This document shows positions 8,870 through 17,688 of a stretch of 64,000 nt of DNA, one piece after another. Location of the stretch: contig NZVC01000022.1 in the NCBI GenBank assembly GCA_002701395.1, positions 233,575-297,574 on the forward strand. Reading direction: 5' to 3'. Numbering within the stretch: the stretch's first letter is position 1; each line of letters begins with the position of its first letter. The DNA is from Maritimibacter sp. Its GTDB lineage: Bacteria; Pseudomonadota; Alphaproteobacteria; Rhodobacterales; Rhodobacteraceae. Made by a program: the position numbers and the translations under genes. The notes under the pieces were generated by a model. It saw only the letters and a list, made by a program, of their open reading frames with translations, searched no databases and was not told the origin of the DNA.

Positions 8870-9292
8870 TTACCCGACGATTTCGAGACCGGCGAAGAAG
8901 AATGCAATCTCTTCCGCAGCGGTTTCGGGAGCGTCCGAACCGTGGACCGAGTTTTCGCCAACCGACTCGGCGAACTCGGCGCGAATGGTGCCAGCCTCGG
9001 CGTCGGCTGGGTTGGTCGCACCCATGACTTCACGGTTCTTCGCGATGGCGCCTTCGCCTTCCAGAACCTGCACGACGACCGGAGCGGACGCCATGAACTC
9101 GCACAGTTCGTCGTAGAACGGACGCTCGGCGTGGACGGCATAGAACTTGCCGGCCTGCTCTTTCGTCAGGTGCATCCGCTTCTGCGCGACGATGCGCAGG
9201 CCCGCTTCCTCGAACTTGGCATTGATCTTGCCGGTCAGGTTGCGGTTGGTGGCGTCGGGCTTGATGATCGACAGCGTACGCTCGATGGCCAT
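8870..9292 (-). CDS. ndk: Nucleoside diphosphate kinase
   Basis: The 140-residue protein is a full-length Ndk, which transfers the gamma phosphate from ATP to other nucleoside diphosphates through a phosphohistidine. It begins [22 protein letters not shown], and the active-site region reads [20 protein letters not shown] near residues 113-132, with the catalytic histidine in HGSDA. Kpn-loop and Arg residues are present ([28 protein letters not shown]). The ATG at 9292 follows AGGAGA; an in-frame upstream start at 9322 is rejected because it adds a non-homologous leader. It is monocistronic with its own terminator. Confidence 0.95.
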   Translation of the reverse strand: MAIERTLSIIKPDATNRNLTGKINAKFEEAGLRIVAQKRMHLTKEQAGKFYAVHAERPFYDELCEFMASAPVVVQVLEGEGAIAKNREVMGATNPADAEAGTIRAEFAESVGENSVHGSDAPETAAEEIAFFFAGLEIVG

Positions 9293-9474
9293 TTGGTGTC
9301 TCCTTGCTAAAGAACCGGACAACGGCTGCCCGGCCCTGAAAACTTCATTGCGGGCCGGTTAGCACGGAGATTCGTCTTTGCAAAGCCCCGCCGCCCGTTC
9401 TGGATGCGGCGTCCATTGCATGTCCGCGTGGCAGTTTCATGACTGAACGGCAGGGTCCGGACGCGCGGCGCCCG

Positions 9475-9888
9475 TCAGTACAGCACCTGTTCGTCCTGCC
9501 GCAGGGTGAAGCCGAGGTTCTCGGCGTTCAGGCAGGTCATGCCGCCCTCTTCCGAGAAACAGGCCACCCCGCCCCGCGAATGGCTATAGCCCGGCTCCAT
9601 CACCTGGATCGTCTCGTCGATGACGCTGTCGTCAGTGCACAGCACCTTGCCGCTGCCGGTGATCCCCACCTCGAACGCATAGCCCCAGCCGTCGTCGCAA
9701 TCCTCGGGCGGGTCCGCGAAGGTCAGCGTGCCGCCGTACAGGTCACACCGGACGTGGTTGCGCTCGCCCGTGACGATGACACAGAACACCTCGCCCTCGC
9801 CGGACTGGAACGGCAGGTCCGGCAACGGAGCCTCCTGCGCGGCAAGCGGTGTCGCTGCAACAAGCAGAACGGCGGAAAACAGGCGCAT
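9475..9888 (-). CDS. Secreted DUF6636-like protein
   Basis: The 137-residue protein has a typical signal peptide (MRLFSAVLLVAATPLAAQ). A cysteine-containing domain follows with the pattern FQSGEGEVFCVI, VRCDLYGG, DCDDGWGYAFEV, KVLCTDDSV, GGVACFSEEGGMTCLNAENLGF. This order of cysteines and Gly/Trp residues agrees with DUF6636, a small periplasmic or secreted domain of unknown function in which the cysteines probably pair. The start at 9888 has GGAGG upstream; longer in-frame starts would place the signal peptide internally. It is divergent from the ABC-F gene with 82 bp between starts. Confidence 0.75.
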   Translation of the reverse strand: MRLFSAVLLVAATPLAAQEAPLPDLPFQSGEGEVFCVIVTGERNHVRCDLYGGTLTFADPPEDCDDGWGYAFEVGITGSGKVLCTDDSVIDETIQVMEPGYSHSRGGVACFSEEGGMTCLNAENLGFTLRQDEQVLY

Positions 9889-9970
9889 GGGGGACCTCCG
9901 GGCTTGCCCGAACCCTAAGGCGCGCCGCGCGCCATTGACAAGCGCCGCGCCGCGCCGCATCCCCCGCCCC

Positions 9971-11821
9971 ATGCTACGGATCAACGACATCTCTTACGCC
10001 ATCGAAGGCAAGCCGCTGTTCGAAGGCGCCTCCGCCACCATCCCCACCGGCCACAAGGTCGGGCTTGTGGGGCGCAACGGCGCGGGCAAGTCCACGCTGT
10101 TCCGCATCATCCGGGGCGAGCTGGCGCTGGAAGGCGGCGACATCTCGCTGCCGTCGCGCGCCCGCATCGGCGGCGTCGCGCAAGAGGTGCCGGGGTCCGA
10201 GGTGTCGCTGATCGACACCGTGCTAGAGGCGGACGTCGAACGCACCGCCCTGATGGCCGAGGCGGAAACCGCCACCGACCCGAACCGCATCGCCGAGGTG
10301 CAGACCCGGCTCGCCGACATCGACGCATGGTCGGCCGAAGCGCGCGCCGCCTCGATCCTCAAGGGGCTTGGCTTCTCGGATGCCGAACAGCAGATGCCCT
10401 GCTCTGCCTTCTCGGGCGGGTGGCGGATGCGCGTGGCGCTGGCGGCGGTGCTGTTCTCGGCCCCCGACCTGCTGCTGCTGGACGAACCGACCAACTACCT
10501 CGACCTCGAAGGCGCGCTGTGGCTGGAAAGCTACCTTGCGCGCTACCCCCACACGGTGCTGGTGATCAGCCACGACCGCGGTCTTCTGAACCGCGCGGTG
10601 GACAACATCCTGCATCTCGAAGACCGCAAGCTGACGTATTACACCGTCGCCTACGACGACTTCGCCGAACAGCGCGCCGCCCGGATCGCGCAGGCCGAGG
10701 CCGAGAACGCCAAGGCCAAGGCCCGGATCGCCCACCTGCAAAGCTTCGTGGACCGCTTCCGCGCCAAGGCGTCGAAGGCCGTACAGGCGCAAAGCCGGCT
10801 GAAGATGATCGACAAGATCCAGCTGATCTCGACGCCGCAGGAAGCGGCGCTGCGCAAGTTCACCTTCCCCGAGCCCGAGGAACTGTCGCCGCCGATCATC
10901 AACCTGGAAGGCGTAGCGGTGGGCTACGGCGACCGCACGGTGCTGTCGCGGATGACCCTGCGCATCGACCAGGACGACCGCATCGCGCTTCTGGGCCGCA
11001 ACGGTCAGGGCAAGTCGACGCTGGCCAAGCTGCTGTCCGACCGGCTGGAACCGCAGGCGGGCCGCATCACCAAGGCGCGCAAACTGCGCATCGGCTTCTT
11101 CGCCCAGCATCAGGTCGACGAACTGCGGGTCGAGGAAACGCCGCTCGACCACCTGCGCCGGATGCTGCCGGACGAGCTTCCCACCAAGCACCGCGCCCGC
11201 CTCGGCGGCTTCGGCCTTGCCCCGCAGGCCGAGACCGAGGTCGGCCGCCTGTCGGGCGGCCAGAAGGCGCGCCTGTCGCTGATGCTGGCCACGCTGGATG
11301 CGCCGCACCTGCTGATCCTCGACGAACCGACCAACCACCTCGACATCGAAAGCCGCGAGGCGCTGGTCGAGGCGCTGACCGCCTACACCGGCGCGGTAAT
11401 CCTCGTCAGCCACGACATGCACCTTCTCAGCCTTGTGGCGGACCGCCTGTGGCTGGTGAAGGACGGCGCGGTCGCGCCCTTCGAACAGGATCTCGAAGCC
11501 TACCGCGCGATGTTGCTGTCGTCGGACAAGCCCGCCTCGTCGAAGGCAAAGCCCGCCAAGCCCAAACCCGCCTCGCGCGAGAAGATCCTCGAACTGCGCT
11601 CCGAGGTCCGCAAATGCGAGGCGCGGCTCGAAAAGCTCAACGACATGCGCGACAAGTTGGCGACCAAGCTGGCCGACCCCGCCCTGTACGAGCCCGAGAA
11701 GGTCGGCGAAATGGAAGTCTGGCAAAAGAAATACGCCGAGGTCATGGACGGCCTCAGCCGCGCCGAAGGTCTTTGGCTGTCCGCTCAGGAAAGCCTCGAA
11801 GCCGCCGAAACCCGCGTCTGA
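9971..11821 (+). CDS. ABC-F family ATPase (YheS/Uup-like ribosome-associated)
   Basis: The 616-residue protein has two tandem ABC domains and no membrane segments, which defines ABC-F. Domain 1 has Walker A GRNGAGKST, signature FSGGWRMRVALA and LLLLDEPTNYLD. Domain 2 has GRNGQGKST, LSGGQKARLSLML and LLILDEPTNHLDIES. The intervening linker (AENAKAKARIAHLQSFVDRFRAKASKAVQAQSR) is the P-site tRNA interaction motif region of the family. The C-terminus (residues ~530-616) is a Lys-rich coiled coil, as in YheS. Family members act on the ribosome to rescue or regulate translation. The ATG at 9971 fits the conserved MLRINDISYAI start. A repeat with hairpins follows the stop. Confidence 0.9.
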   Translation: MLRINDISYAIEGKPLFEGASATIPTGHKVGLVGRNGAGKSTLFRIIRGELALEGGDISLPSRARIGGVAQEVPGSEVSLIDTVLEADVERTALMAEAETATDPNRIAEVQTRLADIDAWSAEARAASILKGLGFSDAEQQMPCSAFSGGWRMRVALAAVLFSAPDLLLLDEPTNYLDLEGALWLESYLARYPHTVLVISHDRGLLNRAVDNILHLEDRKLTYYTVAYDDFAEQRAARIAQAEAENAKAKARIAHLQSFVDRFRAKASKAVQAQSRLKMIDKIQLISTPQEAALRKFTFPEPEELSPPIINLEGVAVGYGDRTVLSRMTLRIDQDDRIALLGRNGQGKSTLAKLLSDRLEPQAGRITKARKLRIGFFAQHQVDELRVEETPLDHLRRMLPDELPTKHRARLGGFGLAPQAETEVGRLSGGQKARLSLMLATLDAPHLLILDEPTNHLDIESREALVEALTAYTGAVILVSHDMHLLSLVADRLWLVKDGAVAPFEQDLEAYRAMLLSSDKPASSKAKPAKPKPASREKILELRSEVRKCEARLEKLNDMRDKLATKLADPALYEPEKVGEMEVWQKKYAEVMDGLSRAEGLWLSAQESLEAAETRV

Positions 11822-11830
11822 CAGCCGCTT

Positions 11831-11890
11831 CTTCTCTTTTGAAATACCTCGGGGGACGCGCCGCAGGCGCGGGGGGCAGAGCCCCCTGCC
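11831..11890 (+). repeat. Rhodobacterales-type intergenic hairpin element / terminator
   Basis: Downstream of the ABC-F stop is a TTTTGAAATACCTCGGGGG core followed by two GC hairpins: GCGCC-GCA-GGCGC (11858-11870) and GGGGGC-AGA-GCCCCC (11872-11886). From memory, elements beginning TTTTGAAATACC(T)TCGGGG with a GGGGGCAGAGCCCCC hairpin are repeated after genes in many Rhodobacteraceae genomes. It probably acts as a terminator or mRNA 3'-end element. Only one copy is seen here. Confidence 0.55.
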
Positions 11891-11958
11891 CGGCGCCGGT
11901 CTGAACCGACCGTGCGCGAAGGCTGGATTTACCCGCCGCATCGTCTAAACACGGACAT

Positions 11959-12585
11959 ATGGACCCGGCCCTTCTTATCACCGCCTTCGTCACCCTGTTC
12001 GTGGTGATCGACCCGATCGGCATGGCGCCGCTGTTCGTGGCGCTGACCCAAGGCATGTCGGCCCGCAAACGGCGGACCATCGCGCTGCGCGCCGCAGTGA
12101 CCGCCATCGCGCTGCTGACGGTGTTCGGCCTGTTCGGGGAAAAGATCCTGTCGTTCATCGGGATCTCGATGCCCGCCTTCCGCATCGCGGGCGGCGTGCT
12201 GCTGTTCCTGACCGCGCTCGACATGCTGTTCGAACGCCGCACCAAGCGGCGGCAGGACAAGACCCACGAAGACGACGATCCCGGCGACGACCCGTCGATC
12301 TTTCCGCTTGCGGTGCCGCTGACGGCGGGGCCCGGGGCGATGGCGACGATGATCCTGCTGGCGGGCCAGACCGGCGCCTCGTGGAGCTGGGTCGTCGCCG
12401 TACATCTTGTGATGATCGCGGTCGTCGCGATCTGCCTGCTGTTGTGGCTGGCCGCCGGGCTGATGGAACGCGCGCTGGGTCCCACGGGGATCAACGTGGT
12501 CACCCGGCTGCTGGGGATGCTGCTGGCGGCGCTGTCGGTGCAGTTCGTGCTCGACGGCATCCGGGGCGCGGGCTACGGCCCCTAA
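11959..12585 (+). CDS. MarC family integral membrane protein
   Basis: The 208-residue protein has six predicted membrane segments: residues 5-28, 42-62, 70-90, then after a charged loop (KRRQDKTHEDDDPGDDPS) three more at about 115-135, 142-170 and 183-200. The motif FVVIDPIGMAPLFVALT near residues 14-30 and FPLAVPLTAGPGAMATMILL near 114-133 are the MarC/SnatA signatures. E. coli MarC itself is not responsible for multiple antibiotic resistance despite the name; SnatA-type members export small amino acids. The specific substrate here is unknown. Confidence 0.85.
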   Translation: MDPALLITAFVTLFVVIDPIGMAPLFVALTQGMSARKRRTIALRAAVTAIALLTVFGLFGEKILSFIGISMPAFRIAGGVLLFLTALDMLFERRTKRRQDKTHEDDDPGDDPSIFPLAVPLTAGPGAMATMILLAGQTGASWSWVVAVHLVMIAVVAICLLLWLAAGLMERALGPTGINVVTRLLGMLLAALSVQFVLDGIRGAGYGP

Positions 12586-12688
12586 GCCGAGCCATCCCCG
12601 CCCGCGCTGACAGTCGCGTGATCCGCGCAACCCCACAGGCTGACACGGGCGTCGCGGGTGCCTATCTTCTGACGGGAAAGGAACCCGC

Positions 12689-13270
12689 ATGGACCCCAAC
12701 AGCTTCGGCAGTCTGACCTACCTCGTCCTGCTGGGCGGCGCGCTGATTGCATCCTACGTCTTCCACAACCGCCAGAACATGGGGCAGATGCTGCGCAACA
12801 TGATCCAGTGGGCGCTGATCTTCGTCGGCGTGATCGCCGCCGTCGGGCTGTGGCAGGACATCCGCGGCGACATCCTTCCGCAGCAGTCCGTCTTTGCCGA
12901 AGCCGGGCGGATCGAGGTGCCGCAGGCGCGCGATGGTCATTACTACCTGACCGCGCGGGTGAACGGGCAACAGGTGCTGTTCGTGGTCGATACCGGCGCC
13001 ACCGACATCGTGATGTCGCGGCAGGATGCCGAACGCGTCGGCATCGACCCCGACGGTCTTGTCTATTCCGGGCGCGCGGGAACCGCCAACGGCATCGTCG
13101 GCACTGCGCAGACCACCGTCGGCGAACTGTCCGTCGGCGGCATCACCGACCGCAACATCACCGTCTGGGTGAACGAGGGCGAGATGAACACCTCGCTTTT
13201 GGGCATGGCCTACCTGCGGCGGTTCGAACGGATCGAAATCGCGGACAACATGCTGGTTCTGGAACGCTAG
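12689..13270 (+). CDS. Membrane-anchored retropepsin-like aspartic protease (TIGR02281 type)
   Basis: The 193-residue protein has two N-terminal hydrophobic segments (residues 8-25 and 36-55) followed by a periplasmic retropepsin-like domain. The catalytic motif reads VLFVVDTGATDIVMS near residues 93-107, the standard DTGA of clan AA. A second conserved segment, TSLLGMAYLRRFERIEI, lies near 170-186. Like retroviral proteases such proteins would act as dimers. The family (TIGR02281) is common in alphaproteobacteria and its substrates are unknown. A GGGAAAGGAA ribosome-binding site precedes the ATG. Confidence 0.85.
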   Translation: MDPNSFGSLTYLVLLGGALIASYVFHNRQNMGQMLRNMIQWALIFVGVIAAVGLWQDIRGDILPQQSVFAEAGRIEVPQARDGHYYLTARVNGQQVLFVVDTGATDIVMSRQDAERVGIDPDGLVYSGRAGTANGIVGTAQTTVGELSVGGITDRNITVWVNEGEMNTSLLGMAYLRRFERIEIADNMLVLER

Positions 13271-13308
13271 ACGCTCTGATGCCGTTCAAGCACGCGTCCA
13301 AACGGAAA

Positions 13309-13334
13309 CCGCCCGGCCTGTTCGGACCGGGCGG
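13309..13334 (+). terminator. GC hairpin between convergent genes
   Basis: CCGCCCGG and CCGGGCGG pair as an 8-bp stem around a 10-base loop, in the gap between the aspartic protease gene and the convergent small secreted-protein gene. There is no clear U tract on either strand, so an intrinsic terminator role is only probable. Confidence 0.4.
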
Positions 13335-13370
13335 CGTGTCTCACAACACCTTGCGCGACGCGTTACGCGG

Positions 13371-13739
13371 TCATGGCAATAGTTGTATCGGCTCTACGTT
13401 GCCCAACCCGCAGCGGGCGCAACAGTTCGAGCAATTGTAGCTGTCGTTCGCGCCGACGCCCCAATAGGTCTGCGACGAGCCGCGCACCCACGCGCCGTAG
13501 CAGATCAGTTCGTTGTAGTTACACGACAGGTTGAAGGTCGCATCGCCCTCGTTCGGGTCGATCACGTAGACCTGACCGTTGCCCGGCCAAACGTGGTTGC
13601 GGTCCTGGCTGTAGAACTCGACACTCACTGTACGGCTAAAGTCGTTGTCGATCGTCCAGAACAGCGTCTCGGCCGACGCGAGCGACGGCATAATGGTCGC
13701 GAAAAGCAGACCCGCCAGCATGATTTTGATATAGTTCAT
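13371..13739 (-). CDS. Small secreted cysteine-rich protein, unknown function
   Basis: The 122-residue protein begins with a clear signal peptide (MNYIKIMLAGLLFATIMPSLASA). The mature part is rich in aromatic and polar residues (TLFWTIDNDFSRTVSVEFYSQDRNHVWPGNG). It ends in a cluster of cysteines (CNYNELICYGAW, then CSNCCARCG). The six cysteines suggest disulfides or metal binding outside the cytoplasm. The ATG at 13739 follows AGGAG by six bases; the upstream extension of the frame is Arg-rich and not protein-like. I do not recognise the family. Confidence 0.65.
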   Translation of the reverse strand: MNYIKIMLAGLLFATIMPSLASAETLFWTIDNDFSRTVSVEFYSQDRNHVWPGNGQVYVIDPNEGDATFNLSCNYNELICYGAWVRGSSQTYWGVGANDSYNCSNCCARCGLGNVEPIQLLP

Positions 13740-14109
13740 TCTCAACTCCTTTACCCACTCTAGCCCCTGCACTGCCTTTCGGGCGGTAACAAATCGACCG
13801 GCCTCGACCGAGGACGATCCGGACTTTCGGGCAACCGCAAATCCTTGGTGGGGGAAACGCACGCCCGCCATGAACATCCCCAGACCGGCGATTCTGGTCA
13901 ACTCTGGACTGCGGCAAGCCCTTCAATTAATTCGATAACGACCGCGTTTCAGCGTCAGAACCGGGGATTCTGCGTCTCATCGCGGCAACCGGGCCACAGA
14001 TGACCCGGATCCAAGATCGAGCATGCCACGCGACCGCCGGAATTGGACCGCACTGATGCCCGCACCGAAACAATATTCCGGCACCGTAAGGGCTTAATCT
14101 TCGATTGTT
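13740..14109. other. Intergenic stretch, nothing recognised
   Basis: These 370 bases lie between the start of the small secreted-protein gene and the 3' end of rlmE. They presumably contain the secreted-protein promoter on the minus strand. No frame with a ribosome-binding site, no tRNA and no strong hairpin was found. Confidence 0.4.
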
Positions 14110-14814
14110 TCAGCCTCGAAAGCCGGTGGCGACCACGAATTTCTCGGACGAATCCGACCGGCTTGCAGGCGGTTTCACGTTCGCGACCTTGTCGAACCGC
14201 TGCTTCAAAAGCGTCTGCAGGCTGCCCTCGGCCCCGCCCGCCAGCACCTTCGCGACGAAGGTGCCGCCCGGTTCCAGCACGTCGAAGGCCAGTTCCGCCG
14301 CCGCCTCGCACAGGGCGACGATGCGCAGGTGGTCGGTCTGCTTGTGCCCCGAGGCAGAGGCCGCCATGTCCGACATCACCACGTCCGCCGGGCCGCCCAG
14401 CCAGTCCTTCACCTTCTGGTCGGCGTCGTCTTCCATGAAATCCAGAACGTGGATCTCGGCGCCGGGAACGGGTTCGACCTCTTGCAGGTCGATGCCCAGA
14501 ACGCTGCCCACCGCCTTGCCGGATTTCTCGCCAAGCGCGTTCACCCGCTTTACCGCGACCTGACACCAGCCGCCGGGGGCACAGCCAAGGTCGACGACGC
14601 GCGCGCCGGGCACCAGAAAGCGGTATTTTTCGTCAAGCTCGAGGATCTTGAACGCCGCGCGCCCGCGATAGCCCTCGGCCTGCGCGCGTTTCACGTAAGG
14701 ATCGTTCAACTGGCGTTCCAGCCAACGGGTCGAGGACAGCTTGCGCCCACGCGCCGTCTTCACCTTGACCCGAAGGTCCCGCTGCCCGCGGCCCGATGTG
14801 TTCTTGCCTGCCAC
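14110..14814 (-). CDS. rlmE: 23S rRNA (uridine-2552-2'-O)-methyltransferase
   Basis: The 234-residue FtsJ/RrmJ-type enzyme methylates the 2'-hydroxyl of U2552 in the A-loop of 23S rRNA using SAM. The SAM-binding motif is [15 protein letters not shown]. The K-D-K-E catalytic tetrad can be read in [45 protein letters not shown] and [15 protein letters not shown]. The start is taken as GTG at 14814 ([14 protein letters not shown]), which has AGGGGA upstream; the longer frame adds an unrelated Cys/Arg-rich leader. The 27-residue basic N-terminus is normal for the family. Confidence 0.92.
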   Translation of the reverse strand: MAGKNTSGRGQRDLRVKVKTARGRKLSSTRWLERQLNDPYVKRAQAEGYRGRAAFKILELDEKYRFLVPGARVVDLGCAPGGWCQVAVKRVNALGEKSGKAVGSVLGIDLQEVEPVPGAEIHVLDFMEDDADQKVKDWLGGPADVVMSDMAASASGHKQTDHLRIVALCEAAAELAFDVLEPGGTFVAKVLAGGAEGSLQTLLKQRFDKVANVKPPASRSDSSEKFVVATGFRG

Positions 14815-15231
14815 GCCGTGTCCCCTGCATTTGGCCCCGCACAAGCCGGACCGATTCGGAAAAATAAGACAATGCGCCAACCTGCGCCGTGTCGTCCACC
14901 CGCCGCACGCCATTCCCGCGCAGAGAGTGCTGGATCGTGAACCGGTCGGCCCATGCTCCGATTAACATTTATTTTAATCTCATTCTTCAATCTGAGGTTG
15001 CGAAGAATAGCCCGATAAAACAAGAGTTTCTCTCTGTCCGGCGCGGGCTCTCTCTATAGTAGAAGACCGACACCAGTGAACTTAATCGCCTTTACTTGAA
15101 TAAAGCATTTTTTTGTCGAAAATCAGTACAAAACATGGCTCTGTAACAGTCCAAGTTCAAACTCGATTGATAAGTGACAAGGATTCTAGGGGGTACACAC
15201 GGCCAATATTAGCGGAGACGGCACCGACGAG
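14815..15231. other. AT-rich intergenic stretch upstream of the RTX gene
   Basis: These 417 bases are much richer in A+T than the rest of the window, especially 14950-15180. They contain the rlmE upstream region and whatever promoter drives the RTX gene. An imperfect hairpin (ATTCTTCAA and TTGcGAAGAAT, 14982-15008, one bulged base) is present. A frame from a TTG at 15113 runs into the RTX gene in a different phase and may be its displaced N-terminus. The lower GC suggests either a strong promoter or acquired DNA. Confidence 0.45.
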
Positions 15232-16296
15232 GTGCTGCGCGGCGTCGCGGGCGAAGAAAATTCCATCGCCGGTAACGACGGTAACGACAAGATTATCGGC
15301 CGGGGCAAAAGCGACCTTCTGCTTGGCGGCAAGGGCGACGACACGGTGTTCGGTGCCAATGGGCACGACGAAATGTACGGCGGCGCCGGCAACGATTATC
15401 TCAAGGGCGGCAACGGACGCGACTCGCTAAGCGGCGACAAGGGCGACAACACGCTGAACGGCGGCAACGGGGATGATACCTTCGTCATCAACGCGGCGCT
15501 GGTCGGCCAAAGCTTCTCGCTCATCGAAGATTTCGACATCGAACGCCAACTGCGCCGCATGACCTTCGATGATGCCCTGCAGATCAAAAACGTCGGCGGG
15601 CAACAGTTCGTTTTGCAGGAAACCAGCGACGGAGACGTGGAACTGTACGTCGACGGCGTGCTGATGGCGACGATCCAAGGTTCGGTCTGTGGCGGCCTAT
15701 CGGCGTCCGACCTGCTGAACGCGACCGACTTCGTCGGCGGATCGCCGGCGTCCGTGACTTTGCTGGACGAATTCGGTGCCGAAATTCAGCACAAGATCGT
15801 CGGCACGCCCGAGGATGACGCGCTGTCCGGCGTGCCCGGCATCTCGAACCTGATCGTCGGACAATCCGGCGACGATATCCTGAACGGCCGCGGCAAAGGC
15901 GACGAACTGCTTGGGAACCAAGGCCAGGACACGCTGAACGGCTCTTCCGGCAGTGACACGCTGAAGGGCGGCGGCGGTGCCGACGAACTGTCTGGCGGCA
16001 ACGGCGGCGACGACCTGTTCGGCGACAAGGGCAACGATACGCTGGATGGCGGACGCGGCAGTGACGAACTGACCGGCGGCGCCAATGCCGACACCTTCCA
16101 GTTCAACGTCGCTCATGCGGGCACCGGGGTCGACACGATCACTGACTACGATGCCGCCGAGGGCGATGTGATCGCCCTGCTCAACGTGACCGGATCGGTG
16201 ACGACCGCCCAGAACGGTGCCGATGCCGAGATCTACCACGATGGTGAGCTGCTGTTCGTGGTGCTGGACACGGCCGAAGGCGACCTGATTTTCTAA
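15232..16296 (+). CDS. RTX (hemolysin-type calcium-binding repeat) protein, 5' end uncertain
   Basis: The visible frame encodes 354 residues dominated by calcium-binding nonapeptides of the form GGxGxDxLx. They fall in two blocks. The first is residues ~10-80 (GGKGDDTVFGANGHDEMYGGAGNDYLKGG), followed by DDTFVIN and a beta-rich spacer. The second is residues ~190-285, followed by ADTFQFN and a C-terminal tail ending in acidic and hydrophobic residues (AEGDLIF). Such proteins are secreted by type I systems that read the C-terminus. No catalytic domain is seen. The frame has only a GTG start at 15232, inside repeat-like sequence, and a TAG 45 bases upstream. A one-base change in a G5 run would attach a 26-residue N-terminus, so the gene may be frameshifted. 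No type I exporter is adjacent. Confidence 0.7.
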   Translation: MLRGVAGEENSIAGNDGNDKIIGRGKSDLLLGGKGDDTVFGANGHDEMYGGAGNDYLKGGNGRDSLSGDKGDNTLNGGNGDDTFVINAALVGQSFSLIEDFDIERQLRRMTFDDALQIKNVGGQQFVLQETSDGDVELYVDGVLMATIQGSVCGGLSASDLLNATDFVGGSPASVTLLDEFGAEIQHKIVGTPEDDALSGVPGISNLIVGQSGDDILNGRGKGDELLGNQGQDTLNGSSGSDTLKGGGGADELSGGNGGDDLFGDKGNDTLDGGRGSDELTGGANADTFQFNVAHAGTGVDTITDYDAAEGDVIALLNVTGSVTTAQNGADAEIYHDGELLFVVLDTAEGDLIF

Positions 16297-16322
16297 GGCA
16301 AAACACCCGGGGGGCGGCGCGC

Positions 16323-17444
16323 CTAGTACGCGCCGTCCTCCAGCACGCCGTCGCGGGACATCTGCGCGTACAGCAGACCCTCGCGCAGGCCCCGGTCCGC
16401 GACCGACAGCCGATCGGTGGGCCAGACCCGCAGCAAAGCCTGCAGGATCGCGGCGCCCGACATGATCAGCGCGTGCCGGTCACGGCCGATCCGGGGATCG
16501 GCGCGGCGCCCGGCCGGGCCAAGCGACAGGTAGTCGCGGATCACCTTCTCGATCTGGTCCGATGTCATCCGAAGCCCGTCGACCTTGTTGCGGTCATACC
16601 GCTTCAGCCCAAGGTGGCTGGCCGCGACGGTGGTCACGGTGCCCGAGGTTCCGATGATCTGGAACCCTTCCTTCTGCTGGATCTGCTCGTAAGGCGAGAA
16701 ATCGATCAGCTTTTCCTCGAAGAACCAGCTCATCAGTGCGTATCGCGCCGCGTCGTCGTCGACGTCGTGGAACTGGTCCCGCAGCGTCGCGACGCCCAGC
16801 GGCACCGAGATCCAGTCGACCACCTTTGCGTGGGCGAACGGGCTTTCCGTCGGTTTGAACCCGCTGTGCAGACGCATGATCGCGCGCGGACGGTCGTGGC
16901 GCGGTACCTGCGTCAGGTCGATCCAGACAAGTTCGGTCGACCCGCCACCGATATCGACCACCAGCAGTTGCTCGGTCTTGGTGGACACCAGCGGCGCGCA
17001 GCTGACCACGGCAAGCCGGGCTTCTTCCTCGGGTTCGATGATCTCTAGCGCCAGCCCCGCTTCGTTGCGGATGTAGGACATGAACTCGGCCGCGTTGGTC
17101 GCGCGGCGGCACGCCTCTGTCGCGACCAGCCGCATCCGGCGGACGTCATGCTTGACCAGCTTTCGCTTGCAGATTTTCAAAGCCTGCACCGTCCGCGCCA
17201 TCGAGGCGCGCGACAACCGGCCCGACCGTTCCAGCCCGGCCCCAAGCTGCACGGACTTGGAAAAGCTGTCTACAACGTGAAACTGGCTGCCCTTTGGCTG
17301 GGCAATCAGCATTCTGCAACTGTTCGTCCCGAGATCCAGCGCGGCGTACAGCTCCGCCGGATCCGGGCGCGCCGGTGCAGGTGGCTCGACCGGGACGGGC
17401 CCCGGGAGCGCGCCCCCACCACCGGCAGGACGCTTGGGCGCCAT
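16323..17444 (-). CDS. Ppx/GppA family exopolyphosphatase / pppGpp phosphatase
   Basis: The 373-residue protein begins with a Pro-rich leader (~30 residues), then the actin-like ASKHA fold: LYAALDLGTNSCRMLIAQP is phosphate-1, VVDIGGGSTELVWIDL is phosphate-2, and IIGTSGTVTTVAASHLGL lies further on. Family members hydrolyse polyphosphate or pppGpp; sequence alone does not separate these activities. It is shorter than E. coli Ppx and corresponds to the single-domain form common in alphaproteobacteria. The ATG at 17444 is preceded by GGAGGGCGG; the frame extends five codons further only through a TTG. Convergent with the RTX gene, 26 bp apart. Confidence 0.88.
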   Translation of the reverse strand: MAPKRPAGGGGALPGPVPVEPPAPARPDPAELYAALDLGTNSCRMLIAQPKGSQFHVVDSFSKSVQLGAGLERSGRLSRASMARTVQALKICKRKLVKHDVRRMRLVATEACRRATNAAEFMSYIRNEAGLALEIIEPEEEARLAVVSCAPLVSTKTEQLLVVDIGGGSTELVWIDLTQVPRHDRPRAIMRLHSGFKPTESPFAHAKVVDWISVPLGVATLRDQFHDVDDDAARYALMSWFFEEKLIDFSPYEQIQQKEGFQIIGTSGTVTTVAASHLGLKRYDRNKVDGLRMTSDQIEKVIRDYLSLGPAGRRADPRIGRDRHALIMSGAAILQALLRVWPTDRLSVADRGLREGLLYAQMSRDGVLEDGAY

Positions 17445-17688
17445 CTTACCGCCCTCCAACTCTGGTTGGCTTCAAGAGTAGGAGGCAACCCCGCGAGTAG
17501 CAAGGAAAAGCGGCCCCTTGTGTTCACGTTTGTCGTGAGGACATTTTAACGGCCCCGTGCTTTCCCGACGTCCACCAATGGGATAGCTATTCAGACATTC
17601 GTCGCATCGCGCGCATCGAATGTCGAAATCCGTCGTCGTTCGGGTCAGGCTGACGCGTAGAAGCGAATCCAAGCCGGGGGAATCGAGC

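Noticed and set aside
14982-15008. Hairpin ATTCTTCAA/TTGcGAAGAAT as an intrinsic terminator
   Set aside because: No U tract follows on either strand and there is no gene ending near it in the right orientation.
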